The notes under the pieces were generated by a model. That model made no database searches. It was not told the DNA's origin and saw only the letters and a program-made list of their open reading frames with translations. Shown in pieces: positions 31,671-35,821 of a DNA stretch of 35,821 bases (its first letter is position 1; every line of letters begins with the position of its first letter). This stretch comes from Pseudomonadota bacterium (GTDB lineage Bacteria; Pseudomonadota; Gammaproteobacteria; Steroidobacterales; Steroidobacteraceae), in contig JAJZFQ010000052.1 in NCBI GenBank assembly GCA_021805275.1, forward strand, positions 1-35,821, read 5' to 3'. A program made the position numbers and the translations under genes.

Positions 31671-32440
31671 TGTGCCTGCTGGTCCTGGCGTGGAACGTCC
31701 ATCCACGCTATCGCCTGATCGTCGCGGCCAACCGCGACGAATATCATGACCGGCCCTCCACGGCGCTCGCGCCCTGGGCGGACGCGGGCGACGTGCTCGC
31801 GGGCCGGGATCTGCGTGCCGGCGGCACCTGGCTCGGCGTCGATCGGCGCCGCCGCTTCGGCGTGCTCACCAACTATCGCGAGCAGCCGGGCGCCGCGTCC
31901 GGTGCGCCCTCGCGCGGCGCGCTGATTCCGGGCTACCTGCTCGAGGCGCAGGACCCGGCGGACTACCTGCGCGCGCTCGAACCGCAGGCGGAGCGCTACG
32001 GCGGGTTCAACCTGCTGCTCGCTGACGGCGACGCCCTCTGGTACGCCTCGAACCGCATCGCGCCGTTCGAGCGGCGCTTGGCGCCGGGGATCTACGGGCT
32101 CTCGAATCACCGCCTCGATACGCCCTGGCCCAAACTGACCCGGGTGCGGGCCGGCTTCGAGCAGTGGCTGACCGAGGCGACGCCGGTCGATGCGCCGGCC
32201 GGGCTGCTGGCGCTGCTCGATGACCGCCGTCCGGCCGGCCCGTGCGAGTACCCGAGCGGCTCGCGGGAGCGAGCACTGGCCGCTCCGTTCGTCGAACACC
32301 CGCAGTTCGGAACGCGCTGCTCCACGGTGCTGCTGCTCGAGGCGGACGGGGCGCTGTGGATGCGCGAGCAGGGCTTCGACCGGCACGGCCGACCCAGCGC
32401 GCAGCGCGAGTACCGCCTGGGTGCGCAGCAGTGGTGCTGA
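31670..32440 (+). CDS. TANGO2/NRDE-family protein
   Basis: A 256-residue protein. The GTG start at 31670 overlaps the nudC stop and places Cys at position 2 ('M-C-L-L-V-L-A-W'), as expected for this Ntn-like family. The naming motif N-R-D-E follows ('LIVAANRDEYHDRPS'), then 'GGTWLGVDRRRRFGVLTNYRE', 'RGALIPGYL', 'YGGFNLLLADG' and 'YGLSNHRLDTPWPKL'. Members are conserved from bacteria to man; the human protein is linked to lipid and haem handling, and the biochemical activity in bacteria is not settled. Coupling to NudC suggests co-expression but not a shared pathway. An 89-base gap with a promoter separates it from tamA. Confidence 0.9.
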   Translation: MCLLVLAWNVHPRYRLIVAANRDEYHDRPSTALAPWADAGDVLAGRDLRAGGTWLGVDRRRRFGVLTNYREQPGAASGAPSRGALIPGYLLEAQDPADYLRALEPQAERYGGFNLLLADGDALWYASNRIAPFERRLAPGIYGLSNHRLDTPWPKLTRVRAGFEQWLTEATPVDAPAGLLALLDDRRPAGPCEYPSGSRERALAAPFVEHPQFGTRCSTVLLLEADGALWMREQGFDRHGRPSAQREYRLGAQQWC

Positions 32441-32462
32441 GCGCGCGCGGGAATCGGGTGCC

Positions 32463-32490
32463 ATGAAACGCAGTCCGCTCAGATTACAAT
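32463..32490 (+). promoter_or_regulatory. Candidate tamAB promoter
   Basis: ATGAAA (32463-32468, four of six -35 matches), a 16-base spacer and TACAAT (32485-32490, five of six -10 matches) lie 40 bases before the tamA ATG. A nine-codon open frame begins inside it and is not considered a gene. Confidence 0.45.
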
Positions 32491-32529
32491 GATGCGTTGA
32501 TGGCGTACGGGTCGGAGTTTCAACGTTAG

Positions 32530-34476
32530 ATGGCGAGTCGCGAACGGTTCCGCGGGGCTCGGTGGGTGCGAGTCCCGCTCGCGCTGCTGTTGCTGCTCGC
32601 CACCGTCGCGCATGCCGGCATTGCGCTGACGCTCCAGGGCGTGCGGGGCGCGCTGCGCGCCAACGTGCTCGCGTACCTCAGCTTCGAGCGCTACAAGGAC
32701 AGCAAGCACCTGGATGGCGCGATCATCGAGCGGCTCGAGAACCGAGTGCAGAGCGAGGTGGACTCGGCACTCGAGCCGTACGGGTACTTCCAGCCCACCG
32801 TCCATCCGACCGTCCGACGCAGCGGCCCGAATCACTGGCGGGTGGTCCTGCGGATCGATCCCGGCCCACCGGTGCTGCTGCAGGCGGTGGACGTCAAGGT
32901 GACCGGAGCGGGCGCGGCCGACCCGCGCTTCACCCGCATCACGGACCACGTGCCGCTGCAGCGTGGCCAGCGCTTGGACGAGGCGGCCTACGAGCGGCTC
33001 AAGGGCGAGCTGCTGCAAACGGCCGCAACCTACGGGTACCTCGATGCGCGCCTCACCCGCCACCAGATTGAGGTGGACCCCGGTCAGCGCCGCGCCAGCG
33101 TCTTTCTCACGCTCGCCACGGGCGTGCGCTACCGATTCGGTCGGACGCGGATCGAGCAGCACGCGCTCACCGACGCGCTGGTCCGGCGCTACCTGCGCTA
33201 TCGGCACGGGCAACCGTTCGATCTGACGCAGTTGCTGCGCACCCAGTTCGTGCTCGATGACACCGGCTACTTCTCCGATCTGGAAGTGGTGCCCGGCAAG
33301 CCCGACAAGGCTCGGCACATCGTGCCGGTGCACATCCGCGCCAATTCGAGCCGGCGCAACGTCTATTCCTTCGCCGCCGGCTACGCCACCGACACCGGCG
33401 CGCGCGGCATCGTCAGTTGGCAGGATCGACGGGTGAACCGCGAGGGCGATCGGATGAGCGTCGATCTGGAGGCCGCGCAGCTGACCAAATACAGCCTGCA
33501 GAGCCGCTACATGATCCCGATCGGCGACCCGGCCACCGAGAATCTCGCCTTCATCGCGAGCGTCGAGCAGCGCCAGCTCGCGGCGGTGGATGCGCGCTCC
33601 ATGACGCTCGGGGTGCACCTCACCCGGGTCACGGGCCGCTGGCAGACCGTGTGGTTTCTCGATGCGATGCATGCCACCGGATCGGTCAGCGGTCCGATCT
33701 GCCCCGGCGGGGTCCTCAATACGGCCGCGACCCAGTGCGAGCTCGTTGGGGTGAGCGTGGCGGCGCCCAGCGCCGTGGCCAGCGTGGTCGGCAACATGCT
33801 CGTGCCGGGCGTCGAGATCACCTCGGTGCCGAGCGGCTACTTCGGCGAGCCGATCTTCGAGCACGGGGTGTCGATCCAGCTGCGCGGCTCGCATGGGGCG
33901 CTCGGCTCGCGGGCGGACTTTCTGCAGCTGCGCGTGCAGCTCGAGCGGGTGTTCAACTTCGCTCCGGGCTGGCATTTGCTGCTGCGCGATGAGTTCGGCG
34001 CGACTGCGGCCTCGCACTTCGACAATGTGCCACCGGTGCTGCGCTTCTTCGCCGGCGGCGAGGGCAGCGTGCGCGGCTTCGAGTACAACTCGCTCTCCCC
34101 GACCCAGATCTTCTATGCGACGGGCGCCTACCAGGTGAACAACACCACCTACAGCTGTTATAGCGGTGCGGCAGCCCCGCAGAACGTGCCGAACCCGCGG
34201 CTGTGCCCCCTGCTGCCGGTTCAGGCGGGTGGCAAGGATCTGATCAGCGGCTCGGTGGAAATCGATCGCAATCTGCCGCACAACTTCGGCGTGGCGGCAT
34301 TCTTCGACTACGGCAACGTGTTCAACAGCTTCCATATTCCGCACCTCTTGCAGTACGGTGCCGGCATCGGGTTTCGCGTGCGCCTGCCGGTGATGACGCT
34401 CGGCATCGACGTCGGCGAGCCGCTCTCCGCGCCGGGCAGCCCGCGGCTGTACATCAACTTCTCGCCGCGGCTATGA
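32530..34476 (+). CDS. tamA: Outer-membrane translocation and assembly module protein TamA
   Basis: A 648-residue Omp85-family protein, longer than E. coli TamA (577). A Sec signal peptide ends at A-H-A (27-29). Three POTRA-like repeats fill the periplasmic part up to about residue 270, for example 'YGYLDARLTRHQIEV' and 'FDLTQLLRTQFVLDDTGYFSDLEV' in pieces; a 16-strand beta-barrel follows, with the Omp85 signature V-R-G-F at 514-517 and the aromatic-rich end 'LYINFSPRL'. It helps insert outer-membrane proteins and, with TamB, moves phospholipids. Two cysteine pairs, Cys391/Cys403 and Cys543/Cys559, sit in barrel loops and may form disulphides, an unusual trait. tamB follows 13 bases downstream. 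Confidence 0.95.
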   Translation: MASRERFRGARWVRVPLALLLLLATVAHAGIALTLQGVRGALRANVLAYLSFERYKDSKHLDGAIIERLENRVQSEVDSALEPYGYFQPTVHPTVRRSGPNHWRVVLRIDPGPPVLLQAVDVKVTGAGAADPRFTRITDHVPLQRGQRLDEAAYERLKGELLQTAATYGYLDARLTRHQIEVDPGQRRASVFLTLATGVRYRFGRTRIEQHALTDALVRRYLRYRHGQPFDLTQLLRTQFVLDDTGYFSDLEVVPGKPDKARHIVPVHIRANSSRRNVYSFAAGYATDTGARGIVSWQDRRVNREGDRMSVDLEAAQLTKYSLQSRYMIPIGDPATENLAFIASVEQRQLAAVDARSMTLGVHLTRVTGRWQTVWFLDAMHATGSVSGPICPGGVLNTAATQCELVGVSVAAPSAVASVVGNMLVPGVEITSVPSGYFGEPIFEHGVSIQLRGSHGALGSRADFLQLRVQLERVFNFAPGWHLLLRDEFGATAASHFDNVPPVLRFFAGGEGSVRGFEYNSLSPTQIFYATGAYQVNNTTYSCYSGAAAPQNVPNPRLCPLLPVQAGGKDLISGSVEIDRNLPHNFGVAAFFDYGNVFNSFHIPHLLQYGAGIGFRVRLPVMTLGIDVGEPLSAPGSPRLYINFSPRL

Positions 34477-34489
34477 GGAACGCTGAGCG

Positions 34490-35821
34490 ATGCGCCGAGT
34501 TCTGATCTGGGGCGGGGTGCTGATCGGTCTGCTCGCAGTGCTGCTCGCCGCGGCCGCCTACGCCGTGTTCTATACCCAGGGCGGTCTGCGCTTCGTCGTG
34601 GCGCACCTGCCGGCACGCTTCGGCTCCGCCGAGGTGCGCATCGAACAGGTGAGCGGCACGCTCGCCACGGGCGTGCACGCCGAGCGCGTGGTGATCAATC
34701 AGCGGCACGTCTACCTGCAGTTCGATGACGTCGACACGCGCGTGCATCTCTCGGCGCTCTCCTGGCGCACCCTGGTCAGTCCCGAGACCCGCATCCGTAC
34801 GGCTTACATCCGGATCAAGCCGGTCCGGCCGCTGCCGGTCATCCGGCCTAAGTTTCTGCCCTGGGGACTGAGAATCCGCGTGACGCACGCACAGGTCGGC
34901 GCCGTGCGGCTGGTGCTGGAGAACGGCCGGCGCCTCGATGGCACTGAGCTGCGCGGCGCGGTGCAGATCGGCTACCGGGACCTGCACGTGACGGATTTCA
35001 CGCTGCGCATGGGGCAGGCCCGGTACCGGCTCGCCGCGGCGCTGCAGGCCGCCCGGCCACTGAAGCTCTCCGTGGGCGGCGAGTTCACCTGGAGCCCGCC
35101 GCGCCAGCCGCGGTGGCAAGGGCATCTGGCGCTGCACGGGAACATCGCGGCCATGACGCTCGAGGCGCACCTGAGCGCGCCCTTCTCTGCGGGGCTGCAC
35201 GGGACGCTGCGCGAGCAGCGCGGCCGCTGGAGCACACAGAGCGAACTCGCCATCCGCGGGTTCGATCTGCGCGCCTGGCACCGCACCGGGCGCTTCGGGC
35301 GCATCGGCGCGCGGCTCGCGCTCACCGGTGGCGTGCACGGCTTTCGCCTCGGCGGAACCGTCGACCCGCGAGGGCTGCACGCCGGCACCTTTCACGTGCA
35401 GCTCGACGGCCGCTACGGCGCCGGCGTGCTGAGCGCGCGTCACTTCGTGCTGGCGCATCCGGCCAGCGGCACGGTGCTGAGCGGCGCCGGCCAGGTGCGC
35501 TTCGGGGGTGGGCGGCCGGACGTGCAGCTGCGCGGTACCTGGCGCCGGCTGCGCTGGCCGCTCAGCGCCGCGGCGCGCGTGCACAGCCCCTCGGGCGACT
35601 TCACGCTCACCGGCCGGTGGCCCTACGCACTCGCCGCGCACGGCGTCGCGCAGGTGGGCACCACTACACCGGTGCCGGTGACGCTCGGTGCGTCTCTGAC
35701 CACGAGCGGGCTGGTCCTTCAACACGCCACGCTGCAGATGCTCGGCGGGCGGATCGAGGCGCGCGGCGCGCTCGCCTGGACGCCGGTGAAGCGCTGGAGC
35801 GTGCACCTCACCGGCCGCGGC
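34490..35821 (+). CDS. tamB: TamB, N-terminal 444 codons (runs off the window)
   Basis: The frame is open from the ATG at 34490 to the last base. The protein starts with a single inner-membrane anchor, MRRVLIWGGVLIGLLAVLLA and a few more Ala, followed by 'GLRFVVAHLPARFGSAEVRIEQVSGTLATGVHAERVVI', cut here into its family blocks: the early 'V-x-G-T-L' element is characteristic of TamB/AsmA-like proteins. The rest is a repetitive beta-strand pattern typical of the long periplasmic groove that bridges the two membranes. GAGGA, ten bases upstream, overlaps the tamA stop, so the pair is an operon. TamB proteins are usually 1200-1400 residues, so most of it lies beyond the window. Confidence 0.93.
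   Translation, partial: MRRVLIWGGVLIGLLAVLLAAAAYAVFYTQGGLRFVVAHLPARFGSAEVRIEQVSGTLATGVHAERVVINQRHVYLQFDDVDTRVHLSALSWRTLVSPETRIRTAYIRIKPVRPLPVIRPKFLPWGLRIRVTHAQVGAVRLVLENGRRLDGTELRGAVQIGYRDLHVTDFTLRMGQARYRLAAALQAARPLKLSVGGEFTWSPPRQPRWQGHLALHGNIAAMTLEAHLSAPFSAGLHGTLREQRGRWSTQSELAIRGFDLRAWHRTGRFGRIGARLALTGGVHGFRLGGTVDPRGLHAGTFHVQLDGRYGAGVLSARHFVLAHPASGTVLSGAGQVRFGGGRPDVQLRGTWRRLRWPLSAAARVHSPSGDFTLTGRWPYALAAHGVAQVGTTTPVPVTLGASLTTSGLVLQHATLQMLGGRIEARGALAWTPVKRWSVHLTGRG

Noticed and set aside
32463..32492. Nine-codon open frame beginning ATGAAACGC before tamA
   Set aside because: No ribosome site, very short, and it coincides with the candidate tamA promoter.
32479..34344. A 621-codon open frame on the minus strand
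   Set aside because: Antisense to tamA; His/Arg-rich shadow with no domain.
34454..35806. A 450-codon open frame on the minus strand at the right end
   Set aside because: Antisense to tamB, which continues in frame from a coupled start after tamA and has the family's anchor and strand pattern.
1..35821. tRNA, rRNA, CRISPR, insertion sequence or phage attachment features
   Set aside because: Looked for conserved RNA stems, regularly spaced repeats, transposase motifs and terminal repeats; none seen. No intergenic stretch exceeds about 190 bases between the calls made.

Overview
The window is GC-rich bacterial DNA with densely packed genes and no RNA genes, CRISPR arrays or insertion sequences that I could see. 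The complete TamA-TamB outer-membrane module start, an NADH pyrophosphatase, a FlhC-like regulator and a DHRS6-like deoxyfuconate dehydrogenase point to a Gram-negative proteobacterium, most likely a gammaproteobacterium of the Xanthomonadales/Nevskiales/Steroidobacter kind. That placement is inference from gene content, not from a marker gene. Layout: (1) 1-11605 is a catabolic locus built around a divergent promoter near 1202-1299. Leftward run a solute-binding-protein-like gene with no signal peptide and the start of a Tat-exported protein. Rightward runs an apparent ten-gene operon: family III CoA-transferase, MaoC hydratase, a ribose-type sugar ABC importer (binding protein, double ATPase, permease), an IclR regulator, a second signal-less solute-binding-like protein, a Gfo/Idh/MocA oxidoreductase, a 2-keto-3-deoxy-L-fuconate-dehydrogenase-like SDR and an FMN-dependent 2-hydroxyacid (L-lactate type) dehydrogenase. 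(2) 11624-15238 holds a convergent FAD-linked D-lactate-type dehydrogenase, a divergent DgoR-like GntR regulator and an L-fucose-permease-family transporter. (3) 15423-23117 is an oxidative pentose/sugar-acid block: an FAH-fold GguC/AraD1-type protein, an alpha-ketoglutarate-semialdehyde-type dehydrogenase, an XylB-like aldose 1-dehydrogenase, a second GntR regulator, a gamma-aminobutyraldehyde-type dehydrogenase and a GH39 glycosidase lipoprotein. (4) 23122-29249 contains an MFS transporter, a single-chain pyruvate carboxylase and an isoaspartyl peptidase. (5) 29333-35821 is a more housekeeping-like end: an unknown protein, a FlhC-like regulator, NudC, a TANGO2/NRDE protein, TamA and the first 444 codons of TamB. 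Together the left two thirds look like a sugar island: an outer lipoprotein glycosidase releases sugar, importers (ABC, FucP type, MFS) bring it in, NAD-dependent dehydrogenases and FAH-fold enzymes carry it through non-phosphorylated keto-deoxy acids to pyruvate, lactate and 2-oxoglutarate, lactate dehydrogenases feed electrons to respiration, and pyruvate carboxylase refills the TCA cycle. Sugar-acid dehydratases and lactonases needed to complete these routes are not in the window. The least explained parts are the paired signal-less binding proteins combined with CoA-transferase and MaoC, the FlhC-like protein without a recognisable FlhD, and a set of repeats and perfect hairpins in the intergenic regions.
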